Counted from the stretch's first letter, positions 17,981 through 27,275 are shown. The stretch: DNA of 64,000 nt from Burkholderia sp. HI2500 (GCF_002223055.1 NZ_NKFL01000004.1:2094373-2158372); one strand, 5' to 3'. A program made the numbers and translations. The notes: generated by a model from the sequence alone, not told the origin.

Positions 17981-19086
17981 GCGGCCTCCTTCAGCGTCGC
18001 GAGCTTCACCACCCGCGTGCGCGGATGCACCGGCTGCGCGGCGCCCACCCAGCGCCAGCAGATCGTGCCGGTGCGATGCCCGGCCGTATCGAGCCAGTTC
18101 GCATCGCCCGGCCGTGCGGCCGCGACGACCACCGTCACGCCGCCGTCCGCATTCAGCCGCGCGCTGTGCTTGTTTACGCAGATATCGAAGTGCCGGTAAT
18201 CGAGCGATTCCATCCAGTAGTTGTTGAGCTGCACGTTCCAGAAATCGCAGTCGGGCACCGTGTCGACGTCGATCACGAGTGCTTCGTCATCGGCCAGCGA
18301 CCAGCACGAGTGGTAGTAATAGATGTTCGGATCGCCGCCGACCGACTGGCACAGCGCCTGGTCGGCGGCCGGCAGCGCATTCACGTGCGACCGGTAGCTC
18401 GCGGCCCAGTCCGCGAACAGCTTCGACGTCTGCTCGACGAACTGCGCGGCGCGCGTGAGGCCGCCCTGCAGCACGAGCGGGTCGAGCGGCGCCGGGCGAT
18501 CGTCGGCGCCGATGCGCTCGATCTTCAGTTGTGCCGGCGTTTCCGCGCGCCGGTCGAGGAAGGTCTGGCGCACCAGCAGCGCGTTGGTGCCCGGCTCCAT
18601 GCGCACCCAGTTGCCCGCACGCGGCGTTTCGCTCAGCACGATCTCGAAGCTGCCGTCCGGCGCGATATCGAGCTGCTTCGCGTCGAGAAAGCCCGTCTGC
18701 AGCATCTTGCCGTCGGTCTCGTAGCCGCCCTTCTGCGTGCCGAAGCTCAGGTAGGCCACCGTGCCGCGCCGCCCCGTCACGCGATATTCGCAGCGGCCGT
18801 CGAGACGCGCGTACTGGTACAGGTTGTCGGGATTGTCGGCGCCGATCTTCGCGGTCTCGTGCGACGGCGAGAAAAAGCCCGGCCATGCACCGTCCGCGAA
18901 CTCGACGTGCATCTCGAGCGCGATGCGCATCAGCCGGCTCAGGTAGCGGAATCCTTCCGCGCGCGTCAGCGGATCGTCCGGCGCCTCGGCGCGCAGGATC
19001 TGTTCTCCGCTGCGTTTCAGGGTGTCGCAGAAGTCGGCCCAGGTCTGGCCCGAAAGCAATTGCGTGGCACGTTTGTCGTCCGTCAT
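17977..19086 (-). CDS. DUF1214-domain protein
   Basis: A 369-residue soluble protein with the features of DUF1214 family members: GRRGTVAYLSFGTQKG, a central beta-rich part (FEIVLSE, NALLVRQTFLDR), and the C-terminal NYWMESLDYRHFDICVNKHSARLNADGGVTVVVA. The family has no assigned enzyme activity and often lies beside oxidoreductases and lipid or steroid genes. It is the first gene of the minus-strand sulfation unit and is divergent from cysD across a 214-base region that carries two copies of a palindromic motif. No signal peptide. Confidence 0.83.
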   Translation of the reverse strand: MTDDKRATQLLSGQTWADFCDTLKRSGEQILRAEAPDDPLTRAEGFRYLSRLMRIALEMHVEFADGAWPGFFSPSHETAKIGADNPDNLYQYARLDGRCEYRVTGRRGTVAYLSFGTQKGGYETDGKMLQTGFLDAKQLDIAPDGSFEIVLSETPRAGNWVRMEPGTNALLVRQTFLDRRAETPAQLKIERIGADDRPAPLDPLVLQGGLTRAAQFVEQTSKLFADWAASYRSHVNALPAADQALCQSVGGDPNIYYYHSCWSLADDEALVIDVDTVPDCDFWNVQLNNYWMESLDYRHFDICVNKHSARLNADGGVTVVVAAARPGDANWLDTAGHRTGTICWRWVGAAQPVHPRTRVVKLATLKEAA

Positions 19087-19141
19087 GTGTCGTCTCCGCC
19101 GATGGTCGAGCGCTCACCTTAAGCGTCGCCGTCGCGCGCCA

Positions 19142-19161
19142 CTTCGTCCGGGTGGACTAAG
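19142..19161. promoter_or_regulatory. Sulfation-locus palindrome, copy 2
   Basis: CTTCGTCCGGGTGGACTAAG lies 55 bases upstream of the DUF1214 start. It is the exact reverse complement of the copy at 19191-19210. Each copy is itself an imperfect palindrome of half-sites CTTMGTCC and GGACKAAG separated by four bases, the geometry expected for a dimeric regulator. Confidence 0.75.
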
Positions 19162-19190
19162 GAAAGATCCGCGTCACCGCCGTGCCGCGG

Positions 19191-19210
19191 CTTAGTCCAC
19201 CCGGACGAAG
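19191..19210. promoter_or_regulatory. Sulfation-locus palindrome, copy 3
   Basis: CTTAGTCCACCCGGACGAAG lies 90 bases upstream of the cysD start. Its centre is 49 bases from that of copy 2. The two together would control both divergent units. Confidence 0.75.
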
Positions 19211-19300
19211 ATCGGCATGCCGCTCGCCCGATACCGTCGGTGTCATGCACGAAACGCCGCACATGTCGCGCGGCGCCGGCATGAAACAAGGAGACGAACG

Positions 19301-20197
19301 ATGTTGACCCACTTGGAGCGGCTGGAGGCCGAAAGCATCCACATCATGCGCGAGGTGGTCGCCGAGAGCGAGAACCCGGTGATGCTGTACTCGATCGGCA
19401 AGGACAGCTCGGTCATGCTGCATCTCGCGATGAAGGCGTTCTACCCGGCGAAGCCGCCCTTTCCGCTGCTGCACGTCGATACGACCTGGAAATTCCGCGA
19501 GATGATCGCGTTTCGCGACGAGACGGCCACGCGCCTCGGCCTCGACCTGCGTGTGCACATCAACCCTGAAGGCATCGCGAACGGCATCGATCCGTTCACG
19601 CACGGCTCGGCCGTGCACACCGACGTGTGGAAGACGCAGGGGCTCAAGCAGGCGCTCGATCACTACGGCTTCGACGCCGCGTTCGGCGGCGCCCGCCGCG
19701 ACGAGGAGAAATCGCGCGCAAAGGAGCGCATCGTGTCGCTGCGCTCGGAACAGCACCGCTGGGACCCGAAGCGCCAGCGCCCCGAACTCTGGTCGCTGTA
19801 CAACGCGCGCAAGCGCAAGGGCGAAAGCCTGCGCGTGTTCCCGATCTCGAACTGGACCGAGCTCGACATCTGGCAGTACATCCAGCTTCACGATATCCCG
19901 ATCGTGCCGCTCTACTTCGCGAAGGAACGGCCCGTGGTCGAACGCGACGGCGCGCTGATCATGGTCGACGACGAACGCCTGCCGCTGCGCGACGGCGAAG
20001 TGCCGCAGATGCGCAAGGTGCGCTTTCGCACGCTCGGCTGCTATCCGCTGACGGGCGCGATCGACAGCGACGCGACGTCGCTCGACGACATCCTGCAGGA
20101 GATGCGCGAGACGCGCACGTCCGAACGGCAAGGACGACTGATCGACAGCGATTCGGCCGGTTCGATGGAAAAGAAGAAACAGGAGGGATATTTCTGA
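19301..20197 (+). CDS. cysD: Sulfate adenylyltransferase subunit 2 CysD
   Basis: Catalytic subunit of ATP sulfurylase, which makes adenosine 5'-phosphosulfate from ATP and sulfate. The 298-residue protein has the PP-loop [10 protein letters not shown] at residues 31-40 and the family sequences [17 protein letters not shown] and [13 protein letters not shown], and ends in a Lys-rich tail ([10 protein letters not shown]). The ATG at 19301 follows AAGGAGACGAACG. Its stop overlaps the cysNC start by one base. Its partner is a fused CysN-CysC, and there are no sulfite-reduction genes nearby; with the divergent sulfotransferase this suggests PAPS for sulfation rather than cysteine synthesis. Confidence 0.96.
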   Translation: MLTHLERLEAESIHIMREVVAESENPVMLYSIGKDSSVMLHLAMKAFYPAKPPFPLLHVDTTWKFREMIAFRDETATRLGLDLRVHINPEGIANGIDPFTHGSAVHTDVWKTQGLKQALDHYGFDAAFGGARRDEEKSRAKERIVSLRSEQHRWDPKRQRPELWSLYNARKRKGESLRVFPISNWTELDIWQYIQLHDIPIVPLYFAKERPVVERDGALIMVDDERLPLRDGEVPQMRKVRFRTLGCYPLTGAIDSDATSLDDILQEMRETRTSERQGRLIDSDSAGSMEKKKQEGYF

Positions 20198-22095
20198 TGG
20201 CACACGTTCTCACCGCGCCCGAGGCAAGCGCCGCCGGCGAAGCGCACGCGCCAACCCAGGACCTGCTGCGCTTCATCACGTGCGGCAGCGTCGACGACGG
20301 CAAGAGCACGCTGATCGGCCGCCTGCTCTACGAATCGAACATGCTGTTCGACGACCAGCTCACGCAGCTCGAGGCCGATTCGAAGAAAGTCGGCACGCAA
20401 GGCGGCGAACTCGATTTCGCGCTGCTCGTCGACGGCCTGTCGGCCGAGCGCGAGCAAGGAATCACGATCGACGTCGCGTACCGCTTCTTCGCGACCGCGC
20501 GACGCAAGTTCATCGTCGCCGACACGCCCGGCCACGAGCAATACACACGCAACATGATCACCGGCGCGTCGACCGCCGATCTTGCCGTGATCCTGATCGA
20601 TGCGCGCAAGGGGGTACTCACGCAGACGCGCCGCCACAGTCATCTCGTCGCGCTGATCGGCATCAAGCGCGTGGTGCTCGCGATCAACAAGATGGACCTG
20701 GTCGACTACGACCGCGCCGTGTTCGAGCGCATCGACGCCGACTATCGTGCGTTCGCGGCCGAGCTCGGGCTGGCGGAGATCGTCAGCATCCCGATGTCGG
20801 CGCTGCGCGGCGACAACGTGATCGCGCCAAGCGCGCGGATGCCGTGGTACGCGGGCCCGACGCTGATGCAGCATCTCGACACGCTGCCGCTCGCCGCGCG
20901 CGTGACCAGCGACGAACCGTTCCGGCTGCCGGTGCAGTGGGTCAACCGCCCGCACCTGAACTTCCGCGGTTACGCGGGCAGCATCGCATCGGGCGAGGTC
21001 CGCGTCGGCGAGCGCGTGCGCGTGCTGCCGTCCGGCAAGGAGAGCCGCGTCGCGTCGGTGATCACGCAACGCGGCGAAAGCGACCTCGCGCGCGCCGGCG
21101 AAGCGGTGACGCTCACGCTCGCCGACGAGATCGACATCAGCCGCGGCGACATGATCGCGCGCGCGGATGCGCCGCCCGAGGTGGCCGACCAGTTCGAGGC
21201 GACGCTCGTGTGGATGCACGACGCGCCGCTGCTGCCCGGCCGCCCGTATCTCGTGAAGCTCGGCACGCAGACGGTCGGCGCGACCTGCGCGACGCCGAAG
21301 TACAAGATCGACGTGAACACGCGCGAGCATCTCGCGGCGCGCACGCTCGCGCTCAACGAGATCGGCGTGTGCAACCTGAGCCTCGACCGGCCGGTCGCGT
21401 TCGACCCATACGACCGCAACCGCCACACGGGCGGCTTCATCGTGATCGACCGCGTCACCAACGACACGGTCGGCGCCGGGATGCTGCACTTCGCGCTGCG
21501 CCGCGCGCACAACGTGCACTGGCAGGCGGTCGACGTCGACCGCGCCGCGCGTGCCGCGCAGAAGGCGCAGACGCCGCGGATCGTGTGGCTGACGGGCCTG
21601 TCGGGCGCCGGCAAGTCGACGATCGCGAATCTCGTCGAGAAGCGCCTGCATGCACTCGGCAAGCACACGTACCTGCTCGACGGCGACAACGTGCGGCACG
21701 GGCTCAATCGCGATCTCGGCTTCACCGAGGCCGATCGCGTGGAGAACATCCGGCGCGTCGCCGAAGTCGCGCGGCTGATGCTCGACGCGGGGCTCATCAC
21801 GCTCGTGTCGTTCATCTCGCCGTTCCGCGCGGAGCGCGACATGGCGCGCGCGCGGGTCGGCCCCGACGAGTTCGTCGAAGTGTTCGTCGACACGCCGCTC
21901 GCGGTGGCCGAAGAGCGCGACCCGAAGGGCCTGTACAAGAAGGCGCGGCGCGGCGAGCTGAAGCACTTCACGGGCATCGATTCGCCGTACGAACCGCCCG
22001 CGCAGCCCGAACTGCGCGTCGACACGGTCGCCGAGTCGCCGGAAGAAGCGGCCGATCGGATCGTCGCGTACCTGCTGCGCGAGCGCGCGGCGTAA
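20197..22095 (+). CDS. cysNC: Bifunctional CysN/CysC: sulfate adenylyltransferase GTPase subunit fused to APS kinase
   Basis: A 632-residue fusion. The N-terminal part is the EF-Tu-like GTPase that drives CysD: G1 loop GSVDDGKS at 30-37, then the G2 [12 protein letters not shown]3 DTPGHEQYT and G4 NKMD motifs. The C-terminal part is APS kinase, with Walker A GLSGAGKS at about 467-474, [15 protein letters not shown] and [13 protein letters not shown], and it phosphorylates APS to PAPS. The ATG overlaps the cysD stop (TGATG), so the pair is tightly coupled. The same fusion occurs as NodQ in rhizobial sulfation systems. Gene order and neighbours point to a dedicated PAPS supply. Confidence 0.96.
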   Translation: MAHVLTAPEASAAGEAHAPTQDLLRFITCGSVDDGKSTLIGRLLYESNMLFDDQLTQLEADSKKVGTQGGELDFALLVDGLSAEREQGITIDVAYRFFATARRKFIVADTPGHEQYTRNMITGASTADLAVILIDARKGVLTQTRRHSHLVALIGIKRVVLAINKMDLVDYDRAVFERIDADYRAFAAELGLAEIVSIPMSALRGDNVIAPSARMPWYAGPTLMQHLDTLPLAARVTSDEPFRLPVQWVNRPHLNFRGYAGSIASGEVRVGERVRVLPSGKESRVASVITQRGESDLARAGEAVTLTLADEIDISRGDMIARADAPPEVADQFEATLVWMHDAPLLPGRPYLVKLGTQTVGATCATPKYKIDVNTREHLAARTLALNEIGVCNLSLDRPVAFDPYDRNRHTGGFIVIDRVTNDTVGAGMLHFALRRAHNVHWQAVDVDRAARAAQKAQTPRIVWLTGLSGAGKSTIANLVEKRLHALGKHTYLLDGDNVRHGLNRDLGFTEADRVENIRRVAEVARLMLDAGLITLVSFISPFRAERDMARARVGPDEFVEVFVDTPLAVAEERDPKGLYKKARRGELKHFTGIDSPYEPPAQPELRVDTVAESPEEAADRIVAYLLRERAA

Positions 22096-22140
22096 GCGCC
22101 GCAAGCGGGCAGCCCGGCGGTTGCCGGCCTGCCCGCGTCG

Positions 22141-22160
22141 CCTACTCCGTTCGGATGACG
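22141..22160. promoter_or_regulatory. Sulfation-locus palindrome, copy 4 (degenerate)
   Basis: CCTACTCCGTTCGGATGACG matches copy 3 at 14 of 20 positions, keeping the TCC and CGGA core. It lies 64 bases upstream of the LuxR-type regulator start, as expected for autoregulation. It is the weakest of the four copies. Confidence 0.4.
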
Positions 22161-22224
22161 CGGGCCGCCGGGCGGCCGGTATGCTGGTCCGGGAATCCTT
22201 CATCCCGACCAGGAGAACACGAGC

Positions 22225-23412
22225 ATGCCCATCGCGCTGGCGCCCGGCGACCCGGCCGCGCACGACGGTTTCGACGACGCGGCGTGGACGGCGCGCGAAC
22301 TCAGCGCGTGGCTCGGGCTCGTCTATCAGGGCCCGTCAGAGACAACCCCGTGGGCCGGCTTCCTCGAAGCGGTCCGCGCGCGGCTCGACGCGCGCTTCAC
22401 GACGCTGGTGCTGCGCAACCCCGGCGGCGCGCGGCACGGGCTCATCATCAACGCGTCGGCGCATGGCCCGCTGCTGCCCGGCGAGCCGTCGTACAGCGAG
22501 CAGTTCTACGCGCTGTGCCCGTTTCTCGACCAGCCGCCCGGCCAGGTCTTCACGGCCGACCGGCTGTTCGGCGAAACCGCGTGGCGCGCGCACGATTTCT
22601 ACCGGCAGTACCTGCAGCCGCTCGACCTGCGCTACATCCTCGGCGCGAACCTGCGTGGCGAACGTGGCGTCGAATGCGCGTTCTTCGTGAGCCGCGCGCA
22701 CGGCGGCCGCGATTTCGACGCGGCCGAGCGCGCGCAGGTCGCGACGCTGCTGCCGCACCTGCAGCGGGCGGTCGAGCTGCACGCGGCGTTCGACGTGCTC
22801 GATGCCGAACGCGCGCTGTATGCGGGCACCGTCGACCGGCTCGACGTCGGCACCGCGATCGTCGACGAGGACGGCCGCGTGATCAAGCGCAACCGCATCG
22901 CCGAGCGGCTGATCGAGCAGCAGGACGGGCTGTGCGTGCGCCAGGAGCGGCTCCACGCATCGTGCCCGCTCGACGAGCGCCGGCTGCAGAAGGCGCTGCA
23001 GGCCGCGCTCGAGCATTTCCGTGCGGGCGCGCTCGCGCGCATCGAAGCCACCACGCTGTCGCGCCCCGGCGGCGCGATGCCGTTGAGCGTGCTGCTGCGC
23101 CCGCTCGCGCCCTACCGCGGCGCCGAGGACCGCCAGCATCGGCCAGCCGTCGCCGTGTTCGTCCGCGATCCGGCGTCGTCGCCGCAGACGTCGCGCGACA
23201 TGCTGCACCGGCTGTTCCGGCTCACGCCGATGGAAACCGAAATCGCGCTGCTGCTCGTCGACGGGCTGACGCTCGACGAAGCGGCCGCCGCGACCGGCAT
23301 CACGAAGAACACCGCACGTGCGCACCTGCGCGGCATCTTCGCGAAGACGGGCGCCACACGGCAGGCCGTGCTCGTGAAGACGCTGCTCAACAGCGTCGTG
23401 TCGATGGCGTAG
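22225..23412 (+). CDS. LuxR-type (GerE-HTH) transcriptional regulator
   Basis: A 395-residue protein with a C-terminal LuxR-type helix-turn-helix at about residues 328-392: FRLTPMETEIALLLVDGLTLDEAAAATGITKNTARAHLRGIFAKTGATRQAVLV. The rest resembles a PAS/GAF-type sensory region (VDRLDVGTAIVDEDGRVIKRNRIAERL near 205-230 is PAS-like), and no acyl-homoserine-lactone-binding domain is evident. The ATG follows AGGAGAACACGAGC. It lies 129 bases after cysNC on the same strand and is the only regulator in the sulfation locus, so it is the best candidate to bind the repeated palindrome. Its ligand is unknown. Confidence 0.85.
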   Translation: MPIALAPGDPAAHDGFDDAAWTARELSAWLGLVYQGPSETTPWAGFLEAVRARLDARFTTLVLRNPGGARHGLIINASAHGPLLPGEPSYSEQFYALCPFLDQPPGQVFTADRLFGETAWRAHDFYRQYLQPLDLRYILGANLRGERGVECAFFVSRAHGGRDFDAAERAQVATLLPHLQRAVELHAAFDVLDAERALYAGTVDRLDVGTAIVDEDGRVIKRNRIAERLIEQQDGLCVRQERLHASCPLDERRLQKALQAALEHFRAGALARIEATTLSRPGGAMPLSVLLRPLAPYRGAEDRQHRPAVAVFVRDPASSPQTSRDMLHRLFRLTPMETEIALLLVDGLTLDEAAAATGITKNTARAHLRGIFAKTGATRQAVLVKTLLNSVVSMA

Positions 23413-23510
23413 CAAAGGCGACGGCAGCCGCCGGACGGGCGGCCCGTCCGATGCCCCCCGCGCGCAGTGCGGGCCGCGACCGAAGACGCGGCAATGGGCG
23501 CCTACCCGTC

Positions 23511-23642
23511 TCATGTCATACGTCATCAGACATGAACGAGTCACTGACGCTCCTCATGAAATTCCCCAATTTCTGGGCAATTTCCGGGTAAACCCGCGAC
23601 GTCTTCATCGACACTCAGGCGTACCATGTCATACGACGACAT
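23511..23642. promoter_or_regulatory. Repeated CATGTCATACG operator-like elements upstream of the MFS gene
   Basis: CATGTCATACG occurs at 23512-23522 and again at 23625-23635. The first copy is part of an inverted repeat, TCATGTC (23511-23517) with GACATGA (23529-23535). The second copy sits in ATGTC (23626-23630) with GACAT (23638-23642). The pattern resembles FadR-type GntR regulator sites, but no such regulator is adjacent. It is likely the control region of the transporter-lactonase operon. Confidence 0.5.
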
Positions 23643-23663
23643 ACTACACAAACGGCCACCCGG

Positions 23664-25082
23664 ATGCCGACGCGGGCCACCGCCCCGTCCGCCGCCGCCC
23701 GACCGGAGACACGCTTGAACCCGCCCTCGCCCGCCCTGTCCGGACGCGACCCGCTCGCGTCCGCCGTCTCGAAAGTGAAGTGGCACGTGCTGCCGCTCGT
23801 GCTGATCATGTTCATCGCGAACTACATCGACCGCGTGAACGTCGGCTTCGTCGATCGCCACCTCGAGGCGTCGATCGGCATCGGCGCGGCCGCGTACGGC
23901 CTCGGCGCCGGGCTGTTCTTCGTCGGCTATGCGCTGTTCGAGGTGCCGTCGAACCTGCTGATGCAGCGCTACGGCGCACGCATCTGGCTGGCCCGGATCA
24001 TGGCGACGTGGGGCATCGTCGCGGCCGCGATGGCGTTCGTGTGGAACGACACGTCGTTCTACGCGCTGCGCTTCCTGCTCGGCGCGGCCGAGGCCGGCTT
24101 CTTCCCCGGCGTCGTGCTGTACCTGTCGCAATGGCTGCCGCCGCAGGAGCGCGGCAAGGCGATGGCGATCTTCCTCGGCGGCTCCGCGTTCGCGTCGGTG
24201 CTGTCCGGGCCCGTTACCGGCGCGCTGCTGTCGATCCGCGGTTTCGGCCTCGAAGGCTGGCAATGGATGTTCCTGATCGAAGGGCTGTTCTCGGTCGCCC
24301 TGTGCGGCGCGAGCTGGCTGCTGCTGAAATCGCATATCCGCGACGCGACCTGGCTCACGGCCGAAGAACGCACGGCGCTCCAGAACGCGCTCGACGACGA
24401 GCGCGCGACGCGCGACGTCCGCTCGAACGTGCCGGTGCGCGCCACCGCGCTGCTGCGCGATCCGCAGATCATGCTGTTCTGCTTCCTGTATTTCTCGATC
24501 CAGCTGACGATCTACGCGGCCACGTTCTGGCTGCCGACGATCATCCGCAAGATGGGCGGGCTCACCGATTTCCAGGTCGGCCTGTACAACACGATTCCGT
24601 GGATGATCGCGATCGGCGCGATGTACGGCTTCGCGGTGCTGTCGTCGAAGTGGAGGCATCCGCAGCGCTGGCTCGCGGTCGCGCTGGTGCTCGCCGCGTG
24701 CGGGCTGTTCGCGTCGACGTCGCACGATCCGGTGTGGTCGTTCGCGTCGATCTGCTTCGCCGCGCTCGGCTTCAAGGCCGCCTCGTCGCTGTTCTGGCCG
24801 ATCCCGCAGGGCTATCTCGACACGCGCGTGGCCGCGGCCGTGATCGCGCTGATCAACTCGGTCGGCAACCTCGGCGGCTTCGTCGCACCGACGGCGTTCG
24901 GCTATCTGAAGCAACATACGGGTTCGATCACGGGCGGGCTGTATGCGCTCGCGGTCGCTTCGCTCGTCGCCGCGGTCGCCGCGCTGTTCGCGCGCACGCA
25001 CCGGCGCAGCGATCCGCCGCGCGGCCTGCCGGCCGACGCGTCCTTCACGAACGCTTCGATGCTCCGCCATGCCGAACACTGA
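23664..25082 (+). CDS. MFS transporter, anion:cation symporter (ACS) type
   Basis: A membrane protein of up to 472 residues with about twelve transmembrane segments. WHVLPLVLIMFIANYIDRVNVGF near the start, VPSNLLMQRYGARIWLARIM and EAGFFPGVVLYLSQWLPPQERGKAMA are typical of ACS-family porters for sugar acids, tartrate, phthalate or 4-hydroxyphenylacetate. The ATG at 23664 is the longest form; a TTG at 23715 with GGAGA five bases upstream may be the true start (455 residues). It overlaps the downstream lactonase by 14 bases, so the two work together, probably importing an aldonate or a lactone. Confidence 0.88.
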   Translation: MPTRATAPSAAARPETRLNPPSPALSGRDPLASAVSKVKWHVLPLVLIMFIANYIDRVNVGFVDRHLEASIGIGAAAYGLGAGLFFVGYALFEVPSNLLMQRYGARIWLARIMATWGIVAAAMAFVWNDTSFYALRFLLGAAEAGFFPGVVLYLSQWLPPQERGKAMAIFLGGSAFASVLSGPVTGALLSIRGFGLEGWQWMFLIEGLFSVALCGASWLLLKSHIRDATWLTAEERTALQNALDDERATRDVRSNVPVRATALLRDPQIMLFCFLYFSIQLTIYAATFWLPTIIRKMGGLTDFQVGLYNTIPWMIAIGAMYGFAVLSSKWRHPQRWLAVALVLAACGLFASTSHDPVWSFASICFAALGFKAASSLFWPIPQGYLDTRVAAAVIALINSVGNLGGFVAPTAFGYLKQHTGSITGGLYALAVASLVAAVAALFARTHRRSDPPRGLPADASFTNASMLRHAEH

Positions 25083-26118
25083 CCGCCTGACCGTCGTCGT
25101 CTCGAATGCCGCCGACGGCGACCTCGCCACCTTCTCGCTCGCGGCCGACGGCACGCTTGCGCCGCTCACCCGCTATCCCGCGGCCGACGTCGCGATGCCG
25201 ATCGCCGTGCCGGCCGACCGTGCGCGGCTCTACGTCGCGACGCGCGGTGAACAACCGACGATCGTCGCGTTCCGCGTCGTGGCGGCCACCGGCGCGCTCG
25301 TGCGCATCGGCACCACCGCGATCGACGCGAGCCATGCGTACCTGTCGCTCGACCGCAGCGGGCGCTGGCTGCTCGGCGCGTCGTACGGCGGGAATTCGCT
25401 GAGCCTCTACGACGCCGCGCGCGTGCGCGACGGCGACGGTACGCCGCTGCAGGTCACGGGCAGCATCGCGAACGCGCACGCGGTGATCGTGTCGCCGGAC
25501 AACCGTTTCGCATACGTCAGCTCGCTCGGCTCGGATCGCGTGTTCAGCTTCGCGCTCGTCGAGGACGCAGCCGGCCTGCGCGCGCTCGAACACGGCGAAA
25601 CGCGCGTGCCGGCCGGGTTCGGCCCGCGTCACCTGCAATTCGCGGATGACGGCCGCACGCTCGTCGTCGTCAGCGAATTCCAGGCCACGCTTGCGACGTT
25701 CGCGCGCGACCCCGACACCGGCCGGCTCGGTGATGCACATGTGAGCGCGCGCCATCCGGCCGTCGCCGAACTCGCGCAAGGCCATGCGCGGCCGCCCGCG
25801 CCCACCGAACCGTCCGTCTGGGCCGCCGACCTGCACCTGACGCCCGACGAGCGTTTCGCCTATGTCAGCGAACGCACGTCGAGCCGCCTGCTCTGCTATC
25901 GCCGCAGCGAAGACGGCACGTTCGAACCCGCGCACGCGACCGCCACCGAAACGCAGCCGCGCGGGTTCGCAATCGACCCGTCGGGACGCTGGCTCGTCGC
26001 CTGCGGCGAACAGTCTGAATTCGTGTCGGTGTATGCGATCGCGCCGGACGACGGCGTCCTGTCGCCGCGCGCACGCGTGCCGGGCGGACGTGGGGCGAAC
26101 TGGGTCGCGATCGTCTGA
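25069..26118 (+). CDS. Lactonase family protein (seven-bladed beta-propeller)
   Basis: A 349-residue protein of the 6-phosphogluconolactonase (Pgl)/carboxymuconate cyclase-like propeller family. Repeating blade sequences are visible: RLYVATRG, RWLLGASYGGNSLSLYD, NRFAYVSSLGSDRVFSF, GPRHLQFADDGRTLVVVSEF, RFAYVSERTSSRLLCYR and RGFAIDPSGRWLVACGEQSEFVSVY. Members hydrolyse sugar lactones. The start at 25069 lies within the end of the MFS gene in another frame, a translationally coupled arrangement. The exact substrate is unknown. Confidence 0.85.
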   Translation: MPNTDRLTVVVSNAADGDLATFSLAADGTLAPLTRYPAADVAMPIAVPADRARLYVATRGEQPTIVAFRVVAATGALVRIGTTAIDASHAYLSLDRSGRWLLGASYGGNSLSLYDAARVRDGDGTPLQVTGSIANAHAVIVSPDNRFAYVSSLGSDRVFSFALVEDAAGLRALEHGETRVPAGFGPRHLQFADDGRTLVVVSEFQATLATFARDPDTGRLGDAHVSARHPAVAELAQGHARPPAPTEPSVWAADLHLTPDERFAYVSERTSSRLLCYRRSEDGTFEPAHATATETQPRGFAIDPSGRWLVACGEQSEFVSVYAIAPDDGVLSPRARVPGGRGANWVAIV

Positions 26119-26179
26119 AGCCGTGACACGCGGCGCATGCCGCAGCAGGCCCGCCACGCAGGCCGGTGCGTAACCGCGT

Positions 26180-27217
26180 TCAGCGCCGCTCGCTCGGCGC
26201 GACGCCCGTCCAGCGCTTGAACGCCCGCGTGAAATTGGCGCGATCCGTATAGCCGACGCGCGCGGCGATCTCGTCGACCGGCAGCCGCGTGCCTTCGAGC
26301 AACCGCAGCGCGTCGCGCAACCGGATCTCGTCGAGCAGCGTCGAATAGGTCGCGCCGTACTCGGCGAGCTTGCGCTTGAGCGTGCGCGCCGACACATGCA
26401 GCTCGCGCGCGACGTCATCGACCGACGGATAGCCGCCCTCACCGCAAATCAGCAGGTTGCGCACGCGCTCGACGATGCTTTCCGCATAGCCGAGCCGCGC
26501 GAGTTCGGCCTCGCACTGCTGCACGATCATCTGCGCGGTGTGCGCGTTCGCGGTGCCGATCGGCTCGTCGAGCAACGCGGCATCGCAGCGGATGCGGTTC
26601 GCGCTCGCGTCGAAATGACAGCGCGGCAGCCGCGCGCGATAACGCTCGAACCACGGCGGCTCCGGCCATTCGAAATGGAGTTCGGCACGCGACTGCAGTG
26701 TGCGCCCCGGCACCGGATGCAGCAGCGAGTTGAACAGGATCGCCGTCTCGACCAGGAAGTTCTCGACCGCGAACTGGCGCAACCGGCCGAGCGGAAACGC
26801 TTCGAACACGTCGATGTCGACGATTCCGTCGAGTTGCGCGAGCCGCACCGAGAAGAACGGCACGCGCGTCGGCAGGTAGCGGATGCCGAGCGCGATCGCC
26901 TCGCCGAGCGTCGCGCAGCTCATCAGCCCGAAGCCGATCAGTCCCGCTTTCGTCAGGCTGCTGCGCAGGCCGATCTCGATCGCGATCGACGGGTCGTCCG
27001 TCGCGTCGAGCAGGTTGAACACGATCGCTGCCTGCTGCAGCGGCGTGATGCGCGCATCGGGCTGCGCGAGCCGGTCGCGCTCGACGCCCGAACCGGCCAG
27101 CACGCGGGCGCCGTCGATGCCGCGCTCCTCGGCCAGCATCAGCATGAACAGCGCATACGCGGACGACACCGTCGCCTTGTTCAGCTGGCGCGCGGCATCC
27201 GGGACGGACAGGACCAT
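26180..27217 (-). CDS. AraC-family transcriptional regulator
   Basis: A 345-residue regulator. The N-terminal two thirds resemble the arabinose-binding-like domain of the OruR/ArgR/VirS branch (PF12625 type), and the C-terminal ~100 residues form the AraC double helix-turn-helix (VDDVARELHVSARTLKRKLAEYG, then PVDEIAARVGYTDRANFTRAFKRWTG). The ATG at 27217 was preferred to the GTG at 27274 because the upstream extension overlaps a regulatory repeat. It is divergent from the membrane desaturase gene; two 17-base direct repeats between them are probable binding sites. Confidence 0.88.
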   Translation of the reverse strand: MVLSVPDAARQLNKATVSSAYALFMLMLAEERGIDGARVLAGSGVERDRLAQPDARITPLQQAAIVFNLLDATDDPSIAIEIGLRSSLTKAGLIGFGLMSCATLGEAIALGIRYLPTRVPFFSVRLAQLDGIVDIDVFEAFPLGRLRQFAVENFLVETAILFNSLLHPVPGRTLQSRAELHFEWPEPPWFERYRARLPRCHFDASANRIRCDAALLDEPIGTANAHTAQMIVQQCEAELARLGYAESIVERVRNLLICGEGGYPSVDDVARELHVSARTLKRKLAEYGATYSTLLDEIRLRDALRLLEGTRLPVDEIAARVGYTDRANFTRAFKRWTGVAPSERR

Positions 27218-27258
27218 GCGGCGGACTCCGGAGCGGTTTCGGCGGATTGTAGCGTCGC

Positions 27259-27275
27259 TGGCCCGCAATGACACC
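27259..27275 (+). promoter_or_regulatory. AraC-type direct repeat, copy 1
   Basis: TGGCCCGCAATGACACC. It differs at one of 17 positions from the copy at 27310-27326, and the two start 51 bases apart, close to five helical turns. Direct repeats with this spacing in a divergent promoter are typical of AraC-family operators. Confidence 0.7.

Noticed and set aside
19627..20196. N-terminal extension of CysNC into the cysD gene
   Set aside because: It is a different frame of cysD and is Arg-rich. The ATG at 20197 overlapping the cysD stop is the natural start.
20280..23591. A 1103-residue plus-strand open frame
   Set aside because: It is a shadow of cysNC and the LuxR-type gene, extremely rich in Arg and Ala, with no recognisable domain.
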